A DNA stretch of 7,719 nucleotides from Nitrososphaerota archaeon (GTDB lineage: Archaea > Thermoproteota > Bathyarchaeia > Bathyarchaeales > Bathycorpusculaceae), in contig JAIRJY010000135.1 in NCBI GenBank assembly GCA_031260365.1, positions 1 through 7,719 on the forward strand. The letters run 5' to 3'. Below are positions 1 to 6,386 of the stretch, in pieces. The notes below the pieces were generated by a model. It did not search any database. It had not been told where the DNA came from and was given only the letters and a program-made list of their open reading frames with translations. How positions within the stretch are numbered: the stretch's first letter is position 1; every line of letters starts with the position of its first letter. The translations under genes were made by a program, and so were the position numbers.

Positions 1-51
1 TACAAACTATTTTTCACACGATGGTTATTTATGAATCTAAAGTCAAGTTGC
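1..51 (+). mobile_element. 3' end of an IS630/Tc1-mariner-type insertion sequence (left copy)
   Basis: These 51 bases are the exact reverse complement of 7607-7657. They hold the last ten codons of a transposase, its TGA stop and 17 bases beyond it. The window edge cuts the element, so its true length and the full extent of identity to the right copy cannot be seen. Identity stops at base 51, but the next ten positions still match the other copy at seven sites and all three differences are transitions. The real element end may therefore lie near 61. The copy reads rightward, into the window. Confidence 0.75.
2..34 (+). CDS. IS630-type transposase, C-terminal end only (partial at window edge)
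   Basis: Only ten residues are visible (TNYFSHDGYL), ended by TGA at 32-34. The same residues end the longer fragment on the minus strand at 7624-7719. The aromatic-Phe-x-His-x-Gly-Tyr ending resembles the last residues of many IS630-family DDE transposases. Identification rests mostly on the right-hand copy; alone this stub would be unrecognisable. The catalytic domain lies outside the window, so nothing can be said about activity. Confidence 0.55.
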   Translation, partial: TNYFSHDGYL

Positions 52-384
52 CATATTGGCACTACACTTTTAACAATATTTTCGTTATTTTCTCTATTTT
101 TCAGGTACAATTCAAAAGCCAACAAACGCATGCACCCTATTTGCATTAAACAAGATAAGTTAAAGACATCACACTATATAAACGTTAAACATACTAGTTT
201 TTTTAAAATATATTTGTACAAATGTCCTCTTGTTATTTTAAGTGCATGCTCTTAACAGCTTATTGCATACAAAACAAGTTATAGCACTACACCATCACTC
301 TAAAACACTTACGTTCATAAAATGCTCTACAAAAACAACATCATCATTTTTTAACCCCCTCCCCCCCGTTTTTAGAACTTGTAT
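52..384. other. AT-rich non-coding stretch between two insertion-sequence ends
   Basis: I see no credible gene here. A 74-codon open frame at 31-255 on the plus strand starts inside the IS630 end and has no recognisable composition or domain, so I treat it as chance. The stretch probably contains the end of the IS5-type element: a TAAGTG...TTAACAG motif at 239-258 resembles, in inverted orientation, 1414-1429. It also contains the C-tract at 355-367. The rest is featureless A/C-leaning sequence. Confidence 0.5.
355..367. repeat. C5-T-C7 homopolymer tract
   Basis: Five C, one T, then seven C (G7-A-G5 on the minus strand) stand out in an otherwise AT-rich region. The tract lies 18 bases beyond the stop codon of the IS5-type transposase pseudogene. 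It has too few G-runs for a classical four-run intramolecular quadruplex unless the long run folds as two. Such tracts are prone to slippage and sequencing error, so the exact count may be unreliable. Confidence 0.6.
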
Positions 385-1347
385 TCAGTAACGTTTTAGC
401 AGTGTATGTACATGAGAAATCATAAAGTCGTTTTCTTCGTAAACTGATTTAATTTCGTAATCTTTTGACAAAATGCGAGACCAATTTGCCCATGCAAAAG
501 TCCTCTCCACACACCACCGCTTCGGCAAAACATACATATTTTTGACTTTATCCGCTCAGAAATAGCTATCAACTCTCCATACTTCACCCTGACAAACTCT
601 ACAAACATACCACGATAAACCACATCACCACACCCACCCTTAATTGACAAATACTTATTTTTAGCAGCTTGATAAACATGACACCCACACATTGTATCAT
701 GATGAATATTTGCCGCATGAACTTTTACCGCAAGCAAATTCCCCATAACATCTGTTGTTATGTGTCTTTTACGCCCCTGTACTTTTTTCCCCATCAAAAC
801 CGCGGTTTTCATTTTTATTTACTGTTTTCACACTTTGAGAATCTATCAAACAATAACTTGGCTCAGGCGTACGATTTGCATCAAAACGCATTTTCTGAAC
901 CATCTTATCCATTGCTTTCTCCCAAACACCTTTTTTAACAGCACGTCTATAAAACGACCAAACTGCGGGGTAAGGCGGAAAATTTTTTGGCAATAGTCTC
1001 CATTGACACCCTGTTTTAATGCGATAAAGTACTGCATTCACCAAATCTCTCTTATTATGCTGTTACAGGTTTTTGCCTTTCTTTATCACAAAATCCTTCA
1101 ACTAATCTCATTGATCATCAGTTAAATCTGCCGGATACCCCACAACATTTCGTCACCATAAAACACCACAAGTATCGTCAACAATTCTTTTATACATCTT
1201 TACTGAATACAGGTTCTTACAATTACCACACGAGTTATCGAAGACCCGTTTTTACACTTTGATCATATTCAACCCTAACTTTTCAAATTTAAGTAACATG
1301 CTTTGTTTATCAGCTTGTTTTTTACCCATTTTTGCGATTAAAACCAT
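385..1347 (-). pseudogene. IS5-family DDE transposase, broken by stops and frame breaks
   Basis: The reading runs from an ATG at 1347 to TGA at 385-387 in three frames. Frame 1 gives YPADLTDDQ, then KRDLVNAVLYRIKTGCQWRLLP, then the first catalytic Asp in CLIDSQSVKT (Asp codon 841-843). Near the G4A6 run at 783-792 the reading moves to a second frame with KKVQGRKRH and an Asp in GDVVYRG (624-626). Near 553-562 it moves to a third frame with [14 protein letters not shown], carrying the final Glu, and ends in [12 protein letters not shown]. All three DDE residues therefore survive. Five in-frame stops lie in the N-terminal third (1252-1254, 1153-1155, 1108-1110, 1102-1104, 1063-1065). The N-terminal extension before YPADL has a CGNC and a further Cys, perhaps a former zinc-binding segment. 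The first frame break needs a net +1 shift, so it is not a normal programmed -1 site. I judge the gene dead, although the 91-codon middle piece is still open. Confidence 0.85.
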
Positions 1348-1373
1348 ATTTGATCCGTTTTAAAATCTACATA

Positions 1374-1393
1374 TATTACTTATGTAAGTAATA
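1374..1393. repeat. Palindrome with 9-bp arms upstream of the transposase start
   Basis: TATTACTTA and TAAGTAATA are perfect reverse complements separated by TG. The site lies about 27 bases upstream of the pseudogene's first ATG and inside the inferred element end at 1429. It could be an operator-like or transposase-binding site, or a chance AT-rich palindrome. The sequence gives no way to decide. Confidence 0.4.
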
Positions 1394-1455
1394 GTGACGT
1401 TTTATAAAAATGTCTGTTAATGACACTTACCGTAAAAACAGGCACAAATGAAACG

Positions 1456-1767
1456 TTATTTCTGAAAACTATTACTTAAATTAGAAAAGTTAGGGACACA
1501 AATAACCATGTGAATCAACAACTCATCGACCTTTAAACGTGGTTTTTGCACCACCATATCCATCCAACACCCTCCCACAACCCACTGTTCATAACAGGTA
1601 TACATAAAATGAACACACAATTTTTTGAATGACTGAAACTCTAACAAATACCCTAAACAACCAGTCTTTGAAAGGTACTTGACAGCATTTACCAATTCAC
1701 GCTTTGATATTTTTGAAAATACATAACCCATTATTTGCACACATAAAAAGAGATAGAATAACTCCAA
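1456..1767 (-). pseudogene. Strongly diverged remnant of a second IS5-family transposase (N-terminal part)
   Basis: This 103-codon open frame contains a 60-residue stretch (about 1525-1704) that aligns without gaps to the N-terminal domain of the neighbouring IS5-type transposase. By my count 23 of 60 residues are identical, including KRELVNAV against KRDLVNAV, KTGC, the MD pair and VQK-R. The region before KISKRE and after about residue 80 shows no clear match, and the catalytic Asp and Glu motifs are absent. It is therefore a fragment and not a working transposase. It is much more diverged than within-element decay would give, so it likely came from a different, older IS5-type insertion. 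Persistence of an open frame may be chance. A separate small protein cannot be excluded but has no other support. Confidence 0.6.
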
Positions 1768-2004
1768 TTTTTTTCATTTAAATCACTATCATACCTCAAC
1801 GTATCAAAACGTCAACACAACAACAAACAACACGTAATTTTAAAATTTATTGATAATATGTTCTTAGGTAAAGTTTTTTGAAAGTTTTGGCGTATTGAAA
1901 CATATTTTTATTGTTGTATTATGTGTTTGTGTTGTTTTTTTGTGTTTGGTTTTAAGAAATGCTTAACTGTTGCATTTGGAATATTGGTTTAGGTGAGGCT
2001 ATGT
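1768..2004. other. Intergenic region upstream of sepF
   Basis: No gene is visible. At about 1850 the base composition changes abruptly from A/C-rich to G/T-rich on the plus strand. In 1921-1980 I count 47 of 60 bases as G or T. A sepF promoter should lie here. AT-rich candidates for a TATA element exist (for example around 1837-1858 and 1899-1911) but none is distinctive enough to call. Confidence 0.45.
1991..1998 (+). promoter_or_regulatory. Shine-Dalgarno sequence deciding the sepF start
   Basis: AGGTGAGG complements the 3' end of 16S rRNA and ends six bases before the ATG at 2005. It overlaps the GTG at 1993, an in-frame upstream alternative, which argues against that codon as the start. 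A second ATG at 2001 is out of frame, only two bases from this site, and reaches a stop after five codons. Confidence 0.65.
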
Positions 2005-2490
2005 ATGCCGTCCTTTGATCTATTTCGTAAACAAAAAAGTCAGGATACCCCGTTAGTAGTAGAACAAGTAGTTGAAAGTGTTCAGGAAGTAAAATCTGAG
2101 CAGTTAAAAGAAGAAGAAGTAGTTGTAGTTCAAGAGGCTACTGTTGAAGAGAATAAAGTGGTTATTTCTAAGGAAGAGGAGAAGAGTGTGTTATCTGAGT
2201 CTTTGGCAGTAGTTGATGGTGGTAATAGTAGTAGGTTGTATCTTAAGGCTATGCCTCTTCGTGATACGTTGGATTTGGATGGTATTAAGGCTGAGGTGGA
2301 GGATGGTAATATTTTGATTTTGCGTATTACTCCTTTGGCTAGTAAGAGTATTGAGGCTGTTAAGAGTGCTGTTAATGATTTGTATGTTTTTACAGAGCAG
2401 ATAGGTGGGGATATTGCGCGTTTGGGTGAGGAACGTGTGGTTGTTTGTCCTAAGAATGTTAGTATTTGGCGTGAAAAAACGCCTGGTTAA
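2005..2490 (+). CDS. sepF: SepF, archaeal FtsZ membrane anchor (DUF552)
   Basis: SepF tethers the FtsZ ring to the membrane during division. The 161-residue protein has the expected three parts. First is a short N-terminal amphipathic segment (MPSFDLFRK, residues 1-9) that would bind the membrane. Next is a linker of roughly 65 residues, very rich in Glu and Val. Last is the SepF core (about 77-157) with RLYLKAMPLRD, GNILILRITPLA and EQIGGDIARLGEERVVV, the strand-helix pattern of archaeal SepF. The ATG at 2005 is chosen because of the Shine-Dalgarno site at 1991-1998; starting at GTG 1993 would add MRLC and spoil the membrane-binding segment. The gene stands alone on its strand and converges on aCPSF1. 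Its third codon positions favour T and G, unlike egsA, which favours A and C. No ftsZ is in view. Confidence 0.9.
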   Translation: MPSFDLFRKQKSQDTPLVVEQVVESVQEVKSEQLKEEEVVVVQEATVEENKVVISKEEEKSVLSESLAVVDGGNSSRLYLKAMPLRDTLDLDGIKAEVEDGNILILRITPLASKSIEAVKSAVNDLYVFTEQIGGDIARLGEERVVVCPKNVSIWREKTPG

Positions 2491-2497
2491 GTTAAAG

Positions 2498-2512
2498 TTT
2501 TTTTTGTTTTTT
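2498..2512 (+). terminator. T-rich terminator of sepF
   Basis: Seven bases after the sepF stop come T8, G, then T6 on the coding strand. Archaeal transcription typically ends at such U-rich stretches, assisted by the factor aCPSF1/FttA, whose gene is the convergent neighbour. No stem-loop precedes the tract. It serves sepF only: on the opposite strand it reads as an A-tract. Confidence 0.6.
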
Positions 2513-2534
2513 ATAGTTTTAGTATTTTAAAGGG

Positions 2535-4457
2535 TTAGAGTAATCGGAAGGTTTCCATTACTCCGGGTGTTATTGTGGTTATGTCGGCTTTGGTTGTTAT
2601 AAAGTTGGCGAAGTTTATGGTTTTTTGTTTTTCTCCGTGTACTACGAAAACGCGTTCGGGTTTGGGTTTTAGATGTGTTATATAGTTTACGAGTTGTCGT
2701 CGGTCGGAGTGTCCTGAGAAGCCGTTTATGGTTTCTGTTTGTAGTTTTACTGGTAGTGCGGCTATTCTGCCTTCGTTGTCCATAATTGTGACTTCGTTTA
2801 TGCCTTTTTGTACGCGTCTTCCCATGGTTCCTTCTATTTGGTAGCTTACAAAGATTACTGTGTTGCGTTCGTCGTGTGACCAGCTTTTGAAGTATTCAAT
2901 TACTGGTCCGCCTTCTAGCATGCCTGATGTTGCAAGGACGATGCATGGTTCGCCTTCTATGATGCTTTGGCGTTCGCTTGGGTGTTCTACTATTGTAAAG
3001 TATTCGGATTGGAATGGATTTACTTCTTCGTGTAGTATGCTGTAGCGTACTTCTCTTCCGAGGTATTCTGGGTAGGCGGTGTGTATTGCAGTGGCTTCGC
3101 TTATCATGCCTTCTATGAATACAGGTGCTTCTTTCATCATGCCGTTTTTCATGTATCCAGCAATTATTAACATTAGTTCTTGGGCTCGACCTACAGCAGG
3201 TACAGGTATGAGCACTTTACCTCTACGTTCTAAGGTTTGATTGATTATTTTTGCGAGGTGTTCTTCTGCTTCTATTCTTGAGGGCATAAAGTCGTCTGCT
3301 CCGCCGTATGTGGACTCTGTGATGACTGTTTCGATGCGCGGGAATTCTGTTGTTGCGGCTTCTAGTAGGAATGTTCGTCCGAATTTGTAATCTCCGGTGT
3401 ATACAATGTTGTGTAGACCTTCACCTATGTGTAGATGTAGTAGAGAGGATCCTAGGATGTGTCCGGAGTTGTGTAGTGTTAAACGTATATCTGGAGCTAT
3501 ATCTGTTACAACGCCAAAGCGTAGGGGTATTGTGTGTAGGACGCATTCGCGTACGTCTTTTTGGTCGTAGAATGGAGTTATGCCTTGTTTGCTGGCAACA
3601 TCTAAGTAGTCCATTTGTAGCATGGTCATCAAGTTTGATGTTGGTGCAGAGCAGTATATTGGACCGTCGTAGCCGTATTTGTAGAGAAAAGGTACAAGAC
3701 CGCAGTGATCAAGGTGTGCATGACTAATTACTACGGCGTCTAGGTTGTCGATTTGAAATTCTGGCGAGTCGAATCTTGGGAAGGATTCAAATGGTCTATT
3801 AGATCCAGGATTTATGCCACAGTCTAATAGGATGCTGCTTTCGCGTGTTTTTAGCAGAAAAGCTGAGCGTCCGACCTCTTGTGAGCCTCCAAGAACGGTT
3901 AAGCGGATTTCTCCAACATCATAAGTTTTTGGTCGAAATATACGTTCACCTACAGTACGCAAAATTCTTTCGCGTTCTTTGCTTTCAGAATGCAAGTAAT
4001 GACGCATGTGTGTGACGATTTTTGATTTGATAGGTGGGCTGCGGAGAACTTGAGGTCGCCATTTTGTTTTCTTTATTATTTCTTGTAATAATGCACCGTT
4101 TTTTCCTATAACTAAGCCAGGTTTTTTTGTTTCAATAATTATTTCGCCTAGGCTGGGGTCAAAGTTTATGTCGGTAATTTCAGCATCAGCAGTTATTAGT
4201 TCGCGTGTGATTTTTTCTGCTTCTGCTTCGGGTAAACGTACAGAGGGGTCTGGTCTTACGACAATTCTTTTTCGTATGACGCTGACTATTTCTGCAATTA
4301 CGCTACTTTGTTCAACAAGTAATTCTGGTTTTTTTGTGTAAACAGAGAGCATTGGTCCTTCGTATTCGATTCGTGTGACTTCTGCTTCTCTGGGGACATG
4401 TTGTAAAATGTAGTGAGAAATTTCGATTTTATCTTTATCTTGTTGACTTTTAGTCAA
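2535..4457 (-). CDS. aCPSF1 (FttA), KH-domain beta-CASP ribonuclease and termination factor
   Basis: This 640-residue protein is an archaeal homologue of eukaryotic CPSF73, which cleaves nascent RNA and terminates transcription. N-terminal KH-type domains fill about residues 1-150, with an RNA-binding GKNG loop at 118-121. A metallo-beta-lactamase domain follows from about 183, with HAHLDH (246-251), SGH (His333) and TGD (Asp356). The beta-CASP part supplies motif A in TESTYGG (Glu381), motif B in GFSGHSD (His583) and motif C in VVHGE (His607). PAVGRAQE and ATSGMLEGGP are also family hallmarks. All metal ligands appear present and the length is normal. The start is a TTG six bases after the psmB stop. 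The next Met is residue 36, inside the KH region, so TTG is preferred; GGGAAG in the psmB tail is a weak ribosome-binding site. Translation is probably coupled to psmB. Its 3' end converges on sepF with a 44-bp gap that has no T-run on this strand. Confidence 0.95.
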   Translation of the reverse strand: MTKSQQDKDKIEISHYILQHVPREAEVTRIEYEGPMLSVYTKKPELLVEQSSVIAEIVSVIRKRIVVRPDPSVRLPEAEAEKITRELITADAEITDINFDPSLGEIIIETKKPGLVIGKNGALLQEIIKKTKWRPQVLRSPPIKSKIVTHMRHYLHSESKERERILRTVGERIFRPKTYDVGEIRLTVLGGSQEVGRSAFLLKTRESSILLDCGINPGSNRPFESFPRFDSPEFQIDNLDAVVISHAHLDHCGLVPFLYKYGYDGPIYCSAPTSNLMTMLQMDYLDVASKQGITPFYDQKDVRECVLHTIPLRFGVVTDIAPDIRLTLHNSGHILGSSLLHLHIGEGLHNIVYTGDYKFGRTFLLEAATTEFPRIETVITESTYGGADDFMPSRIEAEEHLAKIINQTLERRGKVLIPVPAVGRAQELMLIIAGYMKNGMMKEAPVFIEGMISEATAIHTAYPEYLGREVRYSILHEEVNPFQSEYFTIVEHPSERQSIIEGEPCIVLATSGMLEGGPVIEYFKSWSHDERNTVIFVSYQIEGTMGRRVQKGINEVTIMDNEGRIAALPVKLQTETINGFSGHSDRRQLVNYITHLKPKPERVFVVHGEKQKTINFANFITTKADITTITPGVMETFRLL

Positions 4458-4463
4458 TTTTTT

Positions 4464-5123
4464 TTAACTTCCCGTGTTTAGAAGAAGAGCCTGTTTTTCC
4501 TGCTCAGAGAGTTCTTTATACCCATCAGTATCGATAACTGTAATGTTGTAGCTGTTTCCGCTTGCTACATCGCGTTTCATAGCTGCGTTAACGGCTTTGG
4601 CGATTGTTGGTAGCATTTCTTTGATTGTTGATCCTTCACGGTATTTATCTTCTAATATACCATAAGCTACAGGTGAGCCAGAGCCTGTTGAAACAGATTT
4701 TTCTTCCATTAAGCTTCCATATGGGTCTAGGTTGAAAACGTGAGCACCAGATTCATCAACACCACCAACTAGAACTTGTGTGGATAAGGGGACGTATCTG
4801 TTGTTAAAGAGAATGTTTGCAACTAAGCGTGCTGCAGAAAGAACAGGCATAGGTCGATTCATGTTTATTTTGTATAGTTTTGCGTTTGCGGTTAAAATGT
4901 CGACAACTTTTTGAGCATCAGCAACTGTTCCCGCAATAGTCATACCTAAATGCTCATCGACTTTGTACACTTTTTTTCCAAATTTATGGGCGATATAGTA
5001 GCCCATAGTTACACGTGTGTCTGAAGCAAGGATAACTCCATCGGTACATACAACGCCTATCGTTGTTGTTCCTCTAAGCACTAACTCGTTAGCAACATTA
5101 TTACCAATATTTTGTGATGACAT
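4464..5123 (-). CDS. psmB: Proteasome beta subunit (20S core, N-terminal threonine protease)
   Basis: This is the catalytic subunit of the archaeal 20S proteasome, which forms the two inner seven-membered rings. The 219-residue precursor has an 18-residue propeptide ending in LRG, cleaved before TTTIGVV so that Thr19 becomes the catalytic Thr1. In mature numbering Asp17 (in ASDTR) and Lys33 (in FGKK) are both in place, and the later STGSGSP motif fits the active site. Length and start are typical. The ATG at 5121-5123 is preceded by AGGGAG twelve bases upstream, a usable but distant ribosome-binding site. It is the first gene of a two-gene unit with aCPSF1 (6-bp gap). No alpha subunit or regulatory ATPase lies in the window. 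No other beta paralogue is visible to say whether this is the only one. Confidence 0.96.
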   Translation of the reverse strand: MSSQNIGNNVANELVLRGTTTIGVVCTDGVILASDTRVTMGYYIAHKFGKKVYKVDEHLGMTIAGTVADAQKVVDILTANAKLYKINMNRPMPVLSAARLVANILFNNRYVPLSTQVLVGGVDESGAHVFNLDPYGSLMEEKSVSTGSGSPVAYGILEDKYREGSTIKEMLPTIAKAVNAAMKRDVASGNSYNITVIDTDGYKELSEQEKQALLLNTGS

Positions 5124-5339
5124 AGATTTTACAGTCTCCCTAAAATTGATTTACGATAACACCGTAGGAAGTAACAAAAAGATAACTTTCTGGCAGACTA
5201 ATTAATATTATGGTAAACTCAAACAAAGACAACACAAATTATCCGTGTAAATCAAAAAAGTTTAAACACTAAAAAACAAAACATATAATGTCCACCACAA
5301 AATATTACGTGAACAAATTTGACATCGTCATATCACTAC
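5124..5339. promoter_or_regulatory. Divergent promoter region shared by psmB and egsA
   Basis: The 216 bases between two divergent genes must hold both promoters. An AT-rich TATA-like block at 5200-5211 (ATAATATTAAT on the minus strand) is placed to serve psmB with a leader of roughly 50 bases. ATATAAT at 5283-5289 is placed to serve egsA, giving a start of transcription near 5313. No clear upstream BRE or operator is apparent. The half nearer egsA is strongly A/C-rich on the plus strand. Exact positions are inference. Confidence 0.4.
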
Positions 5340-6386
5340 ATGCAGCTTCCCCGTGAAGTAATAGTTGGAACCGATGCGATAAACAGAGTTATAGAAGTTA
5401 CACAAAGACTAAACCTTAAAGGCACAGCACTTATAATCTCAGGCAAAAAAAGCTACGAAGTAGCAGGCAAACAAATCCATGACCTCTTAAAACAAACGAA
5501 AATAAACACACAAACAGTACTACTCAATAAAACAATACCCACAACAGAAAACATAGCAACAATCGAGCAACAAATCATCAACTTAAAACCACAGATACTC
5601 TTTGGCATCGGCGGAGGAACCATAATTGATATAACAAAAATCAGTAGCTTCAAACAAAATATACCATTTATAAGCATACCAACAACCATCTCCCACGATG
5701 GTATCGCAAGTCCACTAGTTTCAATAAAAAAAGAAGATAAACCCTACTCTATAATGACTCAAGCACCACTTGCAGTAATTGCTGACACAGACATAATCTC
5801 ACAAGCACCTTGGTGCTCAGTTACAAGTGGTTGTGGAGACATTATTGCTAAATATACCGCGGTAAAAGATTGGAAACTTGCTTACACAGAAAAAAAAGAG
5901 ACATATTATGGCGAATACGCAGCAAGTCTAGCACACATGAGCGCAAAACTTGTTACAAAAAACGTATCACAGATACAACCAGAAAACGTAAACGGACTAC
6001 ACATGTTACTAGAAGCACTAATCAGTTGTAGTGTATCCATGAGTATTGCGGGTAGCAGCAGACCATGTAGCGGCTCTGAGCACCTATTTAGTCATGCATT
6101 AGATGTGATAAACCCTAACGGTGCTATGCATGGAGAACAAGTTGGCGTAGGCACTATACTAACAGCTTATCTACACGAAATAAACTGGGAACAAATAAGA
6201 GACAATCTAAAACAGGTAGGGGCACCAACAACAGCTAAAGAATTAGGTGTAAAAGATGAAAACATTATAAAAGCATTAGAAACAGCAGCATCTATACGCC
6301 CTGAAAGATACACTATTTTACATAAATTACAACCGGACTATGAAACATGTAAAGCAGTTGCAAAAGCAACAAAAGTTATTGACTAA
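5340..6386 (+). CDS. egsA: sn-Glycerol-1-phosphate dehydrogenase
   Basis: The enzyme reduces dihydroxyacetone phosphate to sn-glycerol-1-phosphate with NAD(P)H, the step that sets archaeal lipid stereochemistry. The 348-residue protein opens with LPREVIVG, typical of the family. The Rossmann-type half has GIGGGTIIDITK (89-100) for the dinucleotide and PTTISHDGIASP (114-125). The metal-binding half supplies Asp167 (SGCGDIIAKY), His248 (GSEHLFSHALD) and His264 (MHGEQVGVG). These fit the Asp-His-His zinc site of the iron-alcohol-dehydrogenase/G1PDH superfamily. The ATG at 5340 is chosen because family members usually begin shortly before LPR. A TTG at 5319 would add seven residues (MTSSYHY) and cannot be excluded, as neither start has a Shine-Dalgarno site; a leaderless or short-leader transcript is likely. 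Third codon positions strongly favour A and C. Related glycerol dehydrogenases are the alternative, but the motifs favour G1PDH. Confidence 0.93.
   Translation: MQLPREVIVGTDAINRVIEVTQRLNLKGTALIISGKKSYEVAGKQIHDLLKQTKINTQTVLLNKTIPTTENIATIEQQIINLKPQILFGIGGGTIIDITKISSFKQNIPFISIPTTISHDGIASPLVSIKKEDKPYSIMTQAPLAVIADTDIISQAPWCSVTSGCGDIIAKYTAVKDWKLAYTEKKETYYGEYAASLAHMSAKLVTKNVSQIQPENVNGLHMLLEALISCSVSMSIAGSSRPCSGSEHLFSHALDVINPNGAMHGEQVGVGTILTAYLHEINWEQIRDNLKQVGAPTTAKELGVKDENIIKALETAASIRPERYTILHKLQPDYETCKAVAKATKVID

Larger units (their letters stand above)
239..1429 (-). mobile_element. Possible extent of a decayed IS5-family element
   Basis: The IS5-type transposase pseudogene at 385-1347 lies between two motifs that may be degenerate terminal inverted repeats. 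These are TAAGTG plus TTAACAG at 239-258, and CTGTTAATGACACTTA at 1414-1429, which reads TAAGTG then TTAACAG on the minus strand with a shorter spacer. The implied length of about 1.2 kb suits the IS5 family. The match is short and gapped, I see no target duplication, and the ends are tentative. The transposase content itself is well supported. Confidence 0.3.

Noticed and set aside
31..255. 74-codon plus-strand open frame
   Set aside because: It starts inside the IS630 end, overlapping the transposase stop in another frame. It has no recognisable domain and lies in sequence that looks like IS flank.
696..710. ATGATGA resembling a C box of a C/D guide RNA
   Set aside because: No CTGA D box lies at suitable spacing, and the site falls inside the transposase pseudogene.
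669..996. Two plus-strand open frames of 78 and 89 codons
   Set aside because: They lie antisense to the IS5-type transposase, whose family motifs are clear on the minus strand; these are shadows.
1063..1254. Stop-codon recoding in the transposase N-terminal part (TGA at a position where relatives have Trp)
   Set aside because: TAA and TAG also interrupt the same frame, and the five intact genes show no sign of recoding; ordinary decay explains it.
2860..3045. 61-codon plus-strand open frame inside aCPSF1
   Set aside because: Antisense to the beta-CASP region, with no ribosome-binding site or domain.
3350..3727. 125-codon plus-strand open frame, Cys- and Val-rich
   Set aside because: It is antisense to the metallo-beta-lactamase part of aCPSF1 and arises from the G/T-rich plus strand; nothing supports it as a gene.
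5017..5205. 62-codon plus-strand open frame at the psmB start
   Set aside because: Antisense to the proteasome propeptide and active site, running into the promoter region; a chance frame.
5453..5689. 78-codon hydrophobic minus-strand open frame
   Set aside because: Antisense to the egsA nucleotide-binding region; its hydrophobicity comes from the complementary A/C-rich codons.
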